Source: an uncultured Eubacteriales bacterium
Lineage (GTDB): Bacteria; Bacillota; Clostridia; Peptostreptococcales; Anaerovoracaceae
Assembly: GCA_902790905.1 (NCBI GenBank)
Contig: CADATO010000001.1
Location: 62,001 to 126,000, forward strand
Direction: 5' to 3'
DNA: 64,000 nucleotides
Below, piece by piece: positions 1 to 11,167 of the stretch. The notes under the pieces are model-generated. The model searched no databases. It was not told where the DNA came from and saw only the letters and a program-made list of their open reading frames with translations. How positions within the stretch are numbered: the stretch's first letter is position 1; each line of letters opens with the position of its first letter. The translations under genes were made by a program, and so were the position numbers.

Positions 1-193
1 CCCGGATCAGATCCAGATCGAGCCCATAGCCCTTTTCATTCAGGGCACGTGCGACCACCAGCGCGCAGTGCGCCACCGCCTTGCAGTGATCGATCACATG
101 TGCAGGTGTGCCGTAATCCGCAAGGATCTTCCAGCACTCCGCCAGGTCCGGCGATTTGGCCTTTTGATTGTTGACAGTTTCAGAAACGCTCAT
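1..193 (-). CDS. HD-domain protein, N-terminal part only (runs off the window)
   Basis: Sixty-four codons are visible before the window edge. The ATG at 193 lies 4 bases downstream of the obgE stop codon, so the gene is probably the last of the rplU-rpmA-obgE unit. The stretch GTPAHVIDHCKAVAH followed by a helix ending LNEKGYGLDLDLIR resembles the start of an HD-type phosphohydrolase domain, as in stand-alone HDIG proteins and in clostridial proteins that pair an NTP-transferase domain with an HD domain. The first His of the HD motif set would be in VIDHCKAV. The metal-binding HD pair itself lies outside the window, so enzymatic activity cannot be judged. Confidence 0.6.
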   Translation of the reverse strand, partial: MSVSETVNNQKAKSPDLAECWKILADYGTPAHVIDHCKAVAHCALVVARALNEKGYGLDLDLIR

Positions 194-197
194 GCTG

Positions 198-1487
198 TTA
201 AAACTCATCTACGTATTCAAACTCAAAGTCATCGATGCGGATGATATCGCCCTCTTCCAGCCCCATTTCCCGGAGCTGATCAATGACACCGCTCTTTTCG
301 ATGTACTTATACAGATAACGCAGTGAACCCATATCGTAGAAGTTAGTCGAGCGGAAGATCTTCATCAGCTGTTTGCCGGAGAGCACAAAGGCATCGTCCG
401 TTTCCTCGATGTAGATCTTGCGGTAATCCGGATCGTTGTCTTCCTTTTCAAAGTCGAAAATCTCGACTTCCTCGTCCGGCTCTTCCTCCGCACGCGCCAG
501 CGCTTCCATCGCCGCCTTGAGCAGTTCCTCTGTCCCGATGTTGATCGGCGCAGACAGCGGGAACACCTTGTACCCCTTGCCCTCGACGTAGTCGATGAAC
601 TTTTGAAGCGATGCCTCATCCTCGTTCGGGATCAGATCGATCTTGTTCGCAGCGACCAGCATCGGTTTTTTCAGCATAGACGCCGAATAATGCGCCAGCT
701 CCGCGTTGATCTTATCGAAGTCCTCGATCGGGTCACGCCCTTCGCTGCCGGATACATCGACGACATGGATCAGGACCTTGGTCCGCTCGATATGCTTGAG
801 GAACCGGAATCCCATCCCGGCGCCTTCGCTCGCGCCTTCGATGATGCCCGCGATATCCGCCATGACAAAACTGTCGTCACCGACGCGCACGACCCCCAGA
901 TTGGGATCGATCGTTGTAAAGTGGTAGTTGGCGATCTTGGGTTTTGCCTTGGATGTCACGGAGAGCAGCGTGGACTTGCCGACGTTCGGGAACCCGACAA
1001 GACCGACGTCAGCGATCAGTTTGAGTTCCAGGATAACGGTCCGCTCTTTGGCCTCGCCGCCGGCCTCCGCAAAGTTGGGTGCCTGGCGGACGGAGCTCTT
1101 GAAGTGAACGTTGCCCTTGCCGCCTTTGCCGCCCTTGGCCGCCACAAAGGAATCGCCGTCATGCAGCAGATCCTTCATCAGATGCCCGGTCTCCTGATCG
1201 AACACCTGCGTTCCTTCCGGCACGCGGATCACAAGATCCTGCCCGGCTTTGCCGAACTTCTTCTTGTGCATGCCGTTCTGCCCGTTCTCCGCCTCGTATT
1301 TTGTCTTGTATCTGAAATCCATGAGTGTCCTGAGGCTGTGATCCGCCACAAAGACGATATCGCCGCCCTTGCCGCCGTCGCCGCCGTCCGGGCCGCCCTC
1401 AGGTACATATGGTTCTCTGCGGAATGTCACGGCGCCGTTGCCGCCTCTTCCGGACCGGATCGTGATGACCGCTCTATCGACAAACAT
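198..1487 (-). CDS. obgE: GTPase ObgE/CgtA, ribosome-associated
   Basis: This is a full-length Obg of 429 residues. The glycine-rich Obg fold (1-158) carries runs such as GGPDGGDGGKGGD. The G domain follows, with the P-loop GFPNVGKST at about 165-173, the DxxG-type motif in MADIAGIIEGA and NKIDLI near 285. The C-terminal OCT domain starts at about 345. Obg proteins bind the 50S subunit late in assembly and link growth to GTP/ppGpp. The gene sits downstream of the L21 and L27 genes, the usual bacterial order, but a strong terminator lies in the 108-base gap after rpmA, so much obgE expression may come from its own start site or read-through. The Shine-Dalgarno AAGGAG precedes the ATG. Confidence 0.97.
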   Translation of the reverse strand: MFVDRAVITIRSGRGGNGAVTFRREPYVPEGGPDGGDGGKGGDIVFVADHSLRTLMDFRYKTKYEAENGQNGMHKKKFGKAGQDLVIRVPEGTQVFDQETGHLMKDLLHDGDSFVAAKGGKGGKGNVHFKSSVRQAPNFAEAGGEAKERTVILELKLIADVGLVGFPNVGKSTLLSVTSKAKPKIANYHFTTIDPNLGVVRVGDDSFVMADIAGIIEGASEGAGMGFRFLKHIERTKVLIHVVDVSGSEGRDPIEDFDKINAELAHYSASMLKKPMLVAANKIDLIPNEDEASLQKFIDYVEGKGYKVFPLSAPINIGTEELLKAAMEALARAEEEPDEEVEIFDFEKEDNDPDYRKIYIEETDDAFVLSGKQLMKIFRSTNFYDMGSLRYLYKYIEKSGVIDQLREMGLEEGDIIRIDDFEFEYVDEF

Positions 1488-1551
1488 GTCTGCTCCTTAC
1501 TGCTCACAGCGATGCGCAGGCGCACCGCCAAACGTGTACTTCATAATAACA

Positions 1552-1580
1552 TAAAAGAGCCCCTTTTTGAAAAGGGGCTC
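1552..1580 (-). terminator. Rho-independent terminator after rpmA
   Basis: An 11-bp stem (GAGCCCCTTTT pairing with AAAAGGGGCTC, 2-base loop) at 1557-1580 is followed on the minus strand by TTTTA. It separates rplU-rpmA from obgE and may be partial. Confidence 0.85.
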
Positions 1581-1595
1581 CGCAATCAGTCTTTT

Positions 1596-1856
1596 TTAGT
1601 TCTCGACTGCGTAAACGCTGACCTGCTTACGCTTCTTGTCTTTTCTCTCGAACTTGACCGCACCGTCGATCATGGCGAACAGTGTGTCGTCGCCGCCGAT
1701 GCCGACGTTGTTGCCCGGATGGATCTTTGTGCCGCGCTGACGCATGATGATGCTGCCTGCGCTGACGTACTGACCGTTACCTACTTTGACGCCAAGACGC
1801 TTAGACTCAGAGTCGCGGCCGTTCTTGGAGCTGGATACACCTTTTTTACTGGACAT
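1596..1856 (-). CDS. rpmA: 50S ribosomal protein L27, short N-terminus
   Basis: The protein has 86 residues with the L27 signature [15 protein letters not shown] and [11 protein letters not shown]27 reaches the peptidyl-transferase centre with its N-terminus. In most Bacillota L27 is made with an extra N-terminal segment, typically ending LxFFA, that the cysteine protease Prp removes; prp normally lies between rplU and rpmA. Here the protein starts [15 protein letters not shown], like the already mature E. coli form, and only 27 bases separate it from rplU, so no prp gene is present. The start is fixed by the SD GGAGGAACA just upstream; no in-frame upstream start gives an extension. Confidence 0.97.
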   Translation of the reverse strand: MSSKKGVSSSKNGRDSESKRLGVKVGNGQYVSAGSIIMRQRGTKIHPGNNVGIGGDDTLFAMIDGAVKFERKDKKRKQVSVYAVEN

Positions 1857-1883
1857 GTCTTGTTCCTCCGATCTATTGTCTTC

Positions 1884-2384
1884 TTACAGGTTCTCGTTGA
1901 TGGTGTCGATGATGGCCTGCTTGGTAGCTTTTGCATCGACTTTGATATCATGGGCCTCTGCGAATGCGATCAGCTCATCCTTCTTCATGGACATGCTGAC
2001 GCTTTCCTTAGCCTCTGCAGCGGGTGCTTCCGCCGGCTTTTCTGCCGGAGCAGCTGCCTTCTTCACAGGCTGCTTGTCAGCGCCGATCCCGGTGATCTCA
2101 ACCTTTGTGAACGGCTGTCTGTGACCCTGCTTCTTTCTGTAGTCTTTCTTTGCCTTGTACTTGTAGATGATGACCTTCTTGCCTTTGCCATTCTCTACAA
2201 CTTCGCCGTAAACATTCTCGCCGACATAGGGAGTGCCGATCTTAGCATCAGCGCCTTCGCCCATGACCAGGACCTTATCGAAGGTAACCTTTTCGCCGAC
2301 TTCCGCGTTCAGCTTCTCGATGGTGATGACATCGCCTTCCTGGACACGGTACTGCTTACCGCCTGTTTCAATAATTGCGTACAT
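1884..2384 (-). CDS. rplU: 50S ribosomal protein L21 with a C-terminal extension
   Basis: The ATG at 2384 is chosen because GAGGAGG lies 9 bases upstream and the L21 start [14 protein letters not shown] follows. Residues 1-101 are normal L21, an early-assembly 23S-binding protein, ending KVEITGIG. Residues 102-130 form an Ala/Pro/Glu/Lys linker. Residues 132-166 ([20 protein letters not shown] and on) look like a small SAP/HeH-type helix-extended loop-helix, a fold used for nucleic-acid binding. Most L21 proteins stop near 103 residues, so this 166-residue form is unusual. The gene is first of the rplU-rpmA pair and has its own promoter and leader. Confidence 0.96.
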   Translation of the reverse strand: MYAIIETGGKQYRVQEGDVITIEKLNAEVGEKVTFDKVLVMGEGADAKIGTPYVGENVYGEVVENGKGKKVIIYKYKAKKDYRKKQGHRQPFTKVEITGIGADKQPVKKAAAPAEKPAEAPAAEAKESVSMSMKKDELIAFAEAHDIKVDAKATKQAIIDTINENL

Positions 2385-2474
2385 GTTGCTTTTCCTCCTC
2401 TTACCTGTCTCGCCATCGAGGGTGATGCGAACCTTTCGCATCTTAAATAACCCGTTCTGTGCGGCAACCATGAT
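2385..2474 (-). promoter_or_regulatory. rplU 5' leader with hairpin (candidate L21 autoregulatory leader)
   Basis: The leader of about 85 bases contains the perfect hairpin GATGCGAA/TTCGCATC (loop AGG) at about 2422-2440 and ends in the GAGGAGG ribosome site. Bacillota often carry an L21 leader RNA in this position. I cannot match the Rfam model by eye, so identity with that family is only suggested. Confidence 0.4.
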
Positions 2475-2503
2475 AATTTAACACGAAATCCGCGCTCTGT
2501 CAA
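2475..2503 (-). promoter_or_regulatory. Sigma-A promoter of rplU-rpmA
   Basis: TTGACA (2498-2503), a 17-base spacer and TAAATT (2475-2480). The -35 lies in the loop of an inverted repeat (AAATCCGC ... GCGGATTT) spanning about 2486-2519. Confidence 0.75.
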
Positions 2504-2542
2504 CAGTAAAATGCGGATTTTTCGTTGTTATTTCAATGCTTT

Positions 2543-3157
2543 TCAGGAATCGCTGCGGCGCATCAGCATCCGGAGACCGAAGAAAACGATCAGCAGGCCA
2601 ACGAGCAGGTTGAGTCCCGCAGCTGCGCGGTCCGGGAGGAATGTGCTGAGCACGGTCCCGAGAGCAGCAACGCATGTCATGAAGAGGACCGTCGCGGAAA
2701 CAGCACCGCATGAGAAAGACGCCAGATCCCCTTTCTTCAGACCTTCGTCCGCGATCTTCGCGGTCAGGACGCTTCCCCAGAACACAATTGTCAGCGGGTT
2801 GGATAGCGTCATGATCAGTCCCTGTATGAAGATGCTTGATGAATCTGTCTGGATACCAAGCCCGGGAAGGATGTCGATTCCGAAGACGGACAGTGCAATG
2901 CCTGCACCAAAGGCAATCAGTACCAATCCGCCGATCAGCCGGAACGCCTTTTTCCGGTTCTCATTCTCCAGCAGACGGCTGATTCCCAGAGCTGCTAGTG
3001 CGATGTAAAACGCATCGACAAGCGTGACTGCCAGAACGAATGCCATGGCATGCAGGAAGCCGGCATTCTGGGCAGTCGAGAATACCATCAGACACATCGG
3101 CCCGATGGCGATCTGCAGCAGCATGCCAAACTTCAGTCCGTTCAGATAGGTTTTCAT
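2543..3157 (-). CDS. LysE/RhtB-family amino-acid exporter
   Basis: The protein has 204 residues and about six hydrophobic segments. The N-terminal part GMLLQIAIGPMCLMVFSTAQNAGF matches the family's conserved first loop, which normally reads as an xxPGPxxL-like motif and is here IAIGPMCL. A second landmark is MTLSNPLTIVFWGSVL in the middle, the NP-containing motif of LysE-type carriers. Members export lysine, arginine, threonine or homoserine lactones by proton antiport; the substrate cannot be told here. The gene lies between a 2-hydroxyacid dehydrogenase gene and rplU on the same strand. A GAAGGAG lies 13 bases before the ATG, a rather long spacing. Confidence 0.85.
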   Translation of the reverse strand: MKTYLNGLKFGMLLQIAIGPMCLMVFSTAQNAGFLHAMAFVLAVTLVDAFYIALAALGISRLLENENRKKAFRLIGGLVLIAFGAGIALSVFGIDILPGLGIQTDSSSIFIQGLIMTLSNPLTIVFWGSVLTAKIADEGLKKGDLASFSCGAVSATVLFMTCVAALGTVLSTFLPDRAAAGLNLLVGLLIVFFGLRMLMRRSDS

Positions 3158-3191
3158 GTTCGTTTATCTGCTCCTTCTCGTTTTACTACTG

Positions 3192-4157
3192 TCAGCCAAC
3201 CACGTTCTGCGGTTCGCCGTTCACAAAGGCGCGGATATTCGCAGCCAGGATGTCGACAAGCCGCTGGCGGGTCTCAAGTCCCTTCCATCCCATGTGCGGT
3301 GTGAGGATCACATTCGGCATATCGTAGAGCGGACTGTCGTCCGCGGGCGGTTCCGTCTCCTGCACGTCGAGTCCCGCACCTGCGATGACGCCGTTTTCAA
3401 GCGCTTCAACCAGCGCCGGTTCGTCGATGAGTGCACCGCGGGCAGTGTTGATCAGGAACGCCGAGTCTTTCATCATGGCGAGCTGTTCTTTGCCGATCAG
3501 ATGCCGGGTCGCATCGTTCAGCGGGCAGTGCAAGGTCACGTAATCGCTCTCTGCAAGCAGTTCTTCCAGAGATACATATGTCAGCCCATCGTCTTTCGGT
3601 GTCCGGGTATAGACAAGAATCTCCATCCCGAGCGCCTGTGCGACCTTGATGACCTCTCTGCCGATATGACCAGCGCCGACCACGCCCAGCGTCTTGCCGT
3701 TGACTTCCGTGTGATCCACCATCAGGTGCTCCGTGAAGTTGCTTCTGTCCCCCGCCTCCAGCATGCGCATCTGCATCTGCACGGACGAACTGAGATTGAG
3801 AATCATCATGACCGCCGTGTGTGCCACGCGCTCCGAACTGTATGCCGGGATGTTGCAGACCGTGATGCCCTTCTCCTTCGCCGCCGCCAGGTCCAGATTG
3901 TTGTAGCCGGTGCCTGCTTCGTTGATCATTTTAACGGTGTCCGGGAAGTGCCGGATCAGATCGCCGGAAACCGGCATTTCCTTCGTCACGACGATGTCCG
4001 CGCCTTCAATGCGCGCGAGGAGCTGCGATGCCGTGGTATCATCAAACTCCTGCACTTCATCGGACAGCACCGAGAAGTCCAGTCTGCCGTCAAAATTCAT
4101 CTTTGCCGCGTTGAGCACGACCGTTCTCGCGTCCACGCTTTTATAATCATTGCTCAT
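3192..4157 (-). CDS. D-isomer-specific 2-hydroxyacid dehydrogenase
   Basis: The ATG at 4157 gives 321 residues and has AAGGAGG 7 bases upstream; an upstream in-frame ATG at 4178 lacks a ribosome site. The Rossmann motif VVGAGHIGREV lies in the middle. Catalytic residues of the family are visible as the Arg of NTARGALID, the Glu of DVQETEPP and the His of LTPHMGWK. The protein should interconvert a 2-oxoacid and its D-2-hydroxyacid with NAD(P)H, for example hydroxypyruvate/glycerate, glyoxylate/glycolate or a branched ketoacid. It lies downstream of putP and upstream of the LysE-type gene, with 34 bases to the latter, so the two may be cotranscribed. Confidence 0.9.
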   Translation of the reverse strand: MSNDYKSVDARTVVLNAAKMNFDGRLDFSVLSDEVQEFDDTTASQLLARIEGADIVVTKEMPVSGDLIRHFPDTVKMINEAGTGYNNLDLAAAKEKGITVCNIPAYSSERVAHTAVMMILNLSSSVQMQMRMLEAGDRSNFTEHLMVDHTEVNGKTLGVVGAGHIGREVIKVAQALGMEILVYTRTPKDDGLTYVSLEELLAESDYVTLHCPLNDATRHLIGKEQLAMMKDSAFLINTARGALIDEPALVEALENGVIAGAGLDVQETEPPADDSPLYDMPNVILTPHMGWKGLETRQRLVDILAANIRAFVNGEPQNVVG

Positions 4158-4191
4158 AGTCAGCCTCCTTGTATTCACCGTTACAGTATAA

Positions 4192-4213
4192 CACCCCCGC
4201 CGCAGCGAGGGTG
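4192..4213 (-). terminator. Stem-loop after putP, candidate terminator
   Basis: A 9-bp stem (CACCCTCGC with GCGGGGGTG, one G-T pair, 4-base loop) follows putP. The trailing T run is poor (TTATAC), so termination may be weak; the TATACT here could instead act as a -10 for the dehydrogenase. Confidence 0.5.
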
Positions 4214-4238
4214 CTTCTTTTCTTTCATGATGGAATCG

Positions 4239-5753
4239 CTATTCCTCCAGCGCTTCCGCCATGGCCGCATCGTAGACAGCCAGTGCGCCTTCGCTCGGTT
4301 TGCCCGCCGCTTTAGAGACAAGGACAGCTGCGATCATGCTGCAGATAAAGCCTGGCACAATCTCATAGACACCGGTGACCGGCGTCAGCACGAAGAGCCA
4401 GACGAGGTCGACCACAAAACCGACCAGCACGCCAGCCACAGCGCCCTTATAGCTGAAGTCTCTCCAGAACAGCGACAGGATGATCGTCGGTCCGAACGCC
4501 GCACCGAACGCACCCCACGCGTTTTCGACCATGTTCATGATCGCCTGCGCGCCGGAGCCCTGTGAGGATGCCAGCAGATACGCGATGACAGCGACTGCGA
4601 TGACCACGAGACGGCCGACCAGCAACGTCTCACGGTCGGATGCTTCCTTTCTGAAGATCGGTTTGTACAAGTCGGATGTGAACGAGCTAGATGCCACGAG
4701 CAACTGCGAGTCCGCTGTGGAAATCGACGCCGCGATGATCGCCGCCAGCAGCAGCCCGCTCGCCCCCGCCGGGAAGAACAGCCGCGCCATGTACATGAAG
4801 ACGGTTTTCTGCGCGCCTGTCGGCAGCAGTTCGTCCGCCACCAGCATGCGGCCCATGTACGCGATCAGGACCGCGCAGCCAAGAGAAATAACAACCCAGA
4901 CGATCGCGACGATCGAAGACTTCTTGATCATGGACGGCTTTTCGATGGACATGAAGCGCACCAGGATGTGCGGCATGCCGAAGTAGCCAAGTCCCCAGCC
5001 AAGGCCGGAGATGATGTCCTGCCATCTCGCGGAGAAGAGCCCGGAGCCAAAGTCGCAGACCACCGTCTGACCGTTGGCATCCGTGTATTCATAGACCTGG
5101 CTGAGAAGCCCCGTGTCGAGCACCTGGTGTGTTGCCAGAATGACGATCGGCACCGCCATCAGCGCGCCCATCATGAGCAGCCCCTGGAAGAAGTCCGTCC
5201 AGCAGACCGCCTTGAAGCCGCCGAGGAACGTGTAGCCGATGATGATCAGCGCGAAGATGATCATCGCCGTCTGCGGCTCCACGGACGGGAACAGCATCTC
5301 AAAGACCGACGTCCCTGCAACGAACGCCGATGCTACGTAAATCGTATAGCAGAACAGGAAGATCACCGCACAGATGACCTGCAGCGTCTTCGATGTGCTC
5401 GCAAACCGGTTGGCCAGGTACTGCGGGAGCGTGATGGCGTCATCGGCCGCCTTGGAGAACGTTCTCAGGCGCTTGGCGCATAAGATCCAGTTCGCCGCTG
5501 TCCCGATGGCAAGCCCGATGCCGATCCACATCTGGCCGAAACCGAATGCCAGGATCGAGCCGGGAAGCCCCATCAGCAGCCAGGCCGACATATCCGAAGC
5601 CTGTGCGGACAGCGCTGTGACCCAGGGGCCCATCGAGCGGCCGCCAAGGAAGAAGTCCTCCTGATCTCTGTTCGAACCGTTAAAGAAAAAGATGGACGCT
5701 ACGCCGAGCAGTATGACGAAGTACGCCACGAACGTAATCAGTTCCCAGTTCAT
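4239..5753 (-). CDS. putP: Sodium/proline symporter PutP
   Basis: The 504-residue membrane protein belongs to the sodium:solute symporter family. Its start carries FFLGGRSMGPWVTALSAQASDMSAWLLMGLPG with the Asp of SAQASDMSAWL, a sodium/proline site in characterised PutP proteins. About 13 transmembrane helices are expected across the length, and ISTADSQLLVASS in the second half is the typical helix-9 sodium-binding region. It imports proline, as a nutrient or osmolyte, driven by sodium. No proline-catabolic gene lies nearby. The gene has its own promoter after the lepA terminator. The stop codon region overlaps a GGAATCGC octamer at 4232-4239. Confidence 0.95.
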   Translation of the reverse strand: MNWELITFVAYFVILLGVASIFFFNGSNRDQEDFFLGGRSMGPWVTALSAQASDMSAWLLMGLPGSILAFGFGQMWIGIGLAIGTAANWILCAKRLRTFSKAADDAITLPQYLANRFASTSKTLQVICAVIFLFCYTIYVASAFVAGTSVFEMLFPSVEPQTAMIIFALIIIGYTFLGGFKAVCWTDFFQGLLMMGALMAVPIVILATHQVLDTGLLSQVYEYTDANGQTVVCDFGSGLFSARWQDIISGLGWGLGYFGMPHILVRFMSIEKPSMIKKSSIVAIVWVVISLGCAVLIAYMGRMLVADELLPTGAQKTVFMYMARLFFPAGASGLLLAAIIAASISTADSQLLVASSSFTSDLYKPIFRKEASDRETLLVGRLVVIAVAVIAYLLASSQGSGAQAIMNMVENAWGAFGAAFGPTIILSLFWRDFSYKGAVAGVLVGFVVDLVWLFVLTPVTGVYEIVPGFICSMIAAVLVSKAAGKPSEGALAVYDAAMAEALEE

Positions 5754-5845
5754 AATAATGATTCCTTCCCGCCGGCAGGACGCCCCTTTCTACGCCGTCG
5801 GCAATACATAATGATGAATAATCATACCATGAGATGCACGGTTTT

Positions 5846-5875
5846 ACTATACTTTATTACAGCAAAGTGTCGCAA
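5846..5875 (-). promoter_or_regulatory. Sigma-A promoter of putP
   Basis: TTGCGA (5870-5875), an 18-base spacer and TATAGT (5846-5851), followed by a leader of about 85 bases. Confidence 0.65.
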
Positions 5876-5893
5876 AAATGCCGTCTTTTCCAT

Positions 5894-5927
5894 GAAAAAG
5901 AGCGATTCCGTGAAGAGGAATCGCTCT
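5894..5927 (-). terminator. Rho-independent terminator of lepA built from the GGAATCGC octamer
   Basis: An 11-bp perfect stem, AGAGCGATTCC with GGAATCGCTCT (5899-5927, 7-base loop), followed by TTTTTC on the minus strand. Each arm contains one copy of the dispersed octamer. Confidence 0.9.
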
Positions 5928-5962
5928 GTATGCATCTGCTATAGCAAACGTGCCGGACAGCC

Positions 5963-7774
<1,812 letters not shown>

Positions 7775-7813
7775 ACTTAGCGATTCTCCCGTGTACAGGC
7801 GTCATATGGATGT

Positions 7814-7842
7814 ATTTTACTTCATTTTTCGCTTGATTTCAA
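7814..7842 (-). promoter_or_regulatory. Sigma-A promoter of lepA
   Basis: TTGAAA (7837-7842), a 17-base spacer and TAAAAT (7814-7819). Its -35 overlaps the rpsT -35 on the other strand by two bases. Confidence 0.75.
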
Positions 7843-7861
7843 CGATATCATGCGATATACT
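7833..7861 (+). promoter_or_regulatory. Sigma-A promoter of rpsT
   Basis: TTGATT (7833-7838), a 17-base spacer and TATACT (7856-7861), with a leader of about 45 bases. Confidence 0.8.
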
Positions 7862-7913
7862 TATTCGCAGTGAGTTTGAATGCCTAAGTATAAGCAAAGT
7901 GGGGTGAAAACAA

Positions 7914-8183
7914 ATGGCAAATATCAAATCCGCAAAGAAACGTATCAAGGTCATCGACAAGAAGACTGCACGCAACAAGAGAGTCAAGGCGCACATCAAG
8001 GCGATCCTGAAGAGCTTCGAAGCTGCAGTTGCTGAAGGCGACATGGAAACAGCCGCTGAACAGCTCAAGCTTGCCGAGAAGAAACTGATGCAGGCAGTCG
8101 CTAAGGGTACCCTTAACAAGAAGGCAGCCAGCCGTAAAGTTTCCAGACTGACGAAGCGTTTCAACGAGGCTAAGAACGCCTAA
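7914..8183 (+). CDS. rpsT: 30S ribosomal protein S20
   Basis: The 89-residue, lysine-rich helical protein begins MANIKSAKKRIKVIDKKTAR, the S20 signature, and ends AASRKVSRLTKRFNEAKNA. S20 binds 16S rRNA helices 9 and 44 early in assembly. It is monocistronic: a consensus promoter lies 50 bases upstream and a terminator 58 bases downstream. The ribosome site GGGGTG lies 8 bases before the ATG. A shorter hairpin (GCGGAT/ATCCGC, 8203-8220) lies between the stop codon and the terminator. Confidence 0.97.
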   Translation: MANIKSAKKRIKVIDKKTARNKRVKAHIKAILKSFEAAVAEGDMETAAEQLKLAEKKLMQAVAKGTLNKKAASRKVSRLTKRFNEAKNA

Positions 8184-8240
8184 CCTCACCCGTCCCCACA
8201 CGCGGATAAGTTAAATCCGCACGCTATGTAAATAGCAACG

Positions 8241-8268
8241 AAAATCCGGTGTGTCTCCCGGATTTTTT
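8241..8268 (+). terminator. Rho-independent terminator of rpsT
   Basis: The stem AAAATCCGG/CCGGATTTT encloses an 8-base loop and is followed by TTTTTTCG. Confidence 0.88.
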
Positions 8269-8358
8269 CGTATCTGCAGCAAACTGCACTGCCGGATCGG
8301 TACGAAGCCTTTCACACCGGGAAACTCCCTTCCCTTATGTAGAGAACAGAAATACAAC

Positions 8359-10239
<1,881 letters not shown>

Positions 10240-10276
10240 ATGCGATTCCTGTATACCCTCTGTCCGGAAAATGCGA

Positions 10277-10282
10277 TATAAT
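10277..10282 (+). promoter_or_regulatory. -10 element (TATAAT) before the DUF937 gene
   Basis: A perfect TATAAT lies about 60 bases before the ATG, but no good -35 is seen 16-18 bases upstream. A GGGCA/TGCCC stem-loop (about 10293-10312) lies in the leader. Confidence 0.4.
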
Positions 10283-10344
10283 ATTGATGTATGAGGGCAT
10301 GAATCACCCTGCCCCCTCTCTATCGTAAGAATAAGGAGAATACT

Positions 10345-11064
10345 ATGAATCTGATCGAAATGCTGCTTGGCTCGATGACGAGCGATTCTTCCGTCGATGC
10401 ACTGGCCAAAAAGACCGGCGGTTCCAACAAACAGATGTATGCGCTGATCATCGCAGCGATCCCGATCCTGATCAAGTTCCTGACCAAGAACGCCAAGAAG
10501 GAAGAAGGCGCTTCCTCCCTGCTGAGCGCGCTTGGCCAGCATACGAAGAAGACCTCTGCTGCGGCACAGATCGCAGATGCGGACGAAGAAGACGGCGTCA
10601 AGATCCTGGCGCACATCCTCGGCGACAACCAGGGCAAGATCGTCAAAGACCTGTCCAAGTCGACCGGTCTGTCCAACGACCAGGTTGTCAAGGCACTCGC
10701 CAACCTCGCACCGGCGACCATGAGCGGCCTCTCCGCTGCGACCGAGACAGCCAGCAAGCAGAAGAAAGCCAGCGTCGACCTCTCCGACGGCCTCGACCTG
10801 TCCGACATCATGTCCATGATGGGCGGCCAGAAACAGCAGGAAGAAACCTCCGGTGCAGGCGGTCTGCTCGGCGCTCTCCTCGGTGGCCAGAAAAAGCAGG
10901 AAGCAAGCCCGATGGATCTGCTCGGCGGTCTGTTCGGTGCAAAACAGCAGGAAGAAGAGTCCACCTCCATGGATGTCCTCAGCAGCCTCCTCGGCGGCGG
11001 CCAGGAAAAGAAATCCGAACTGGACGGCACCGCCCTTCTCAAGATGCTGACAGCCATTATGTAA
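10345..11064 (+). CDS. DUF937 (YidB-like) protein
   Basis: The 239-residue protein starts MNLIEMLLGSMTSDSSVDALAKKTGGSNKQ and continues LIIAAIPILIKFL, a pattern typical of DUF937 proteins, which have unknown function. A second helical block at about 80-130 (ILGDNQGKIVKDLSKSTGLSNDQVVKALANLAP) is also usual for the family. The C-terminal 100 residues hold three imperfect repeats of a helix with the theme D-L-x-G-L-L-G-G-x-x-x-K-Q-Q-E, rich in Gly, Leu, Gln and Glu. There is no signal peptide. The SD AAGGAG precedes the ATG, and a terminator follows, so it is probably its own unit. Confidence 0.8.
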   Translation: MNLIEMLLGSMTSDSSVDALAKKTGGSNKQMYALIIAAIPILIKFLTKNAKKEEGASSLLSALGQHTKKTSAAAQIADADEEDGVKILAHILGDNQGKIVKDLSKSTGLSNDQVVKALANLAPATMSGLSAATETASKQKKASVDLSDGLDLSDIMSMMGGQKQQEETSGAGGLLGALLGGQKKQEASPMDLLGGLFGAKQQEEESTSMDVLSSLLGGGQEKKSELDGTALLKMLTAIM

Positions 11065-11087
11065 GCAGCCGTTAAGCGACAAACAAG

Positions 11088-11119
11088 AGCCGGCGTGGTC
11101 CTTCATCGCCGGCTTTTTC
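11088..11119 (+). terminator. Rho-independent terminator of the DUF937 gene
   Basis: The stem AGCCGGCG/CGCCGGCT with an 11-base loop is followed by TTTTTC. Confidence 0.88.
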
Positions 11120-11167
11120 TTCATCTCATACCACATCACAGAACAAACAACAGAAAGCGAGAACCAA

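Noticed and set aside
603..2450. A long open frame on the plus strand over obgE, rpmA and rplU
   Set aside because: It is a shadow of three certain genes on the minus strand and crosses two intergenic regions.
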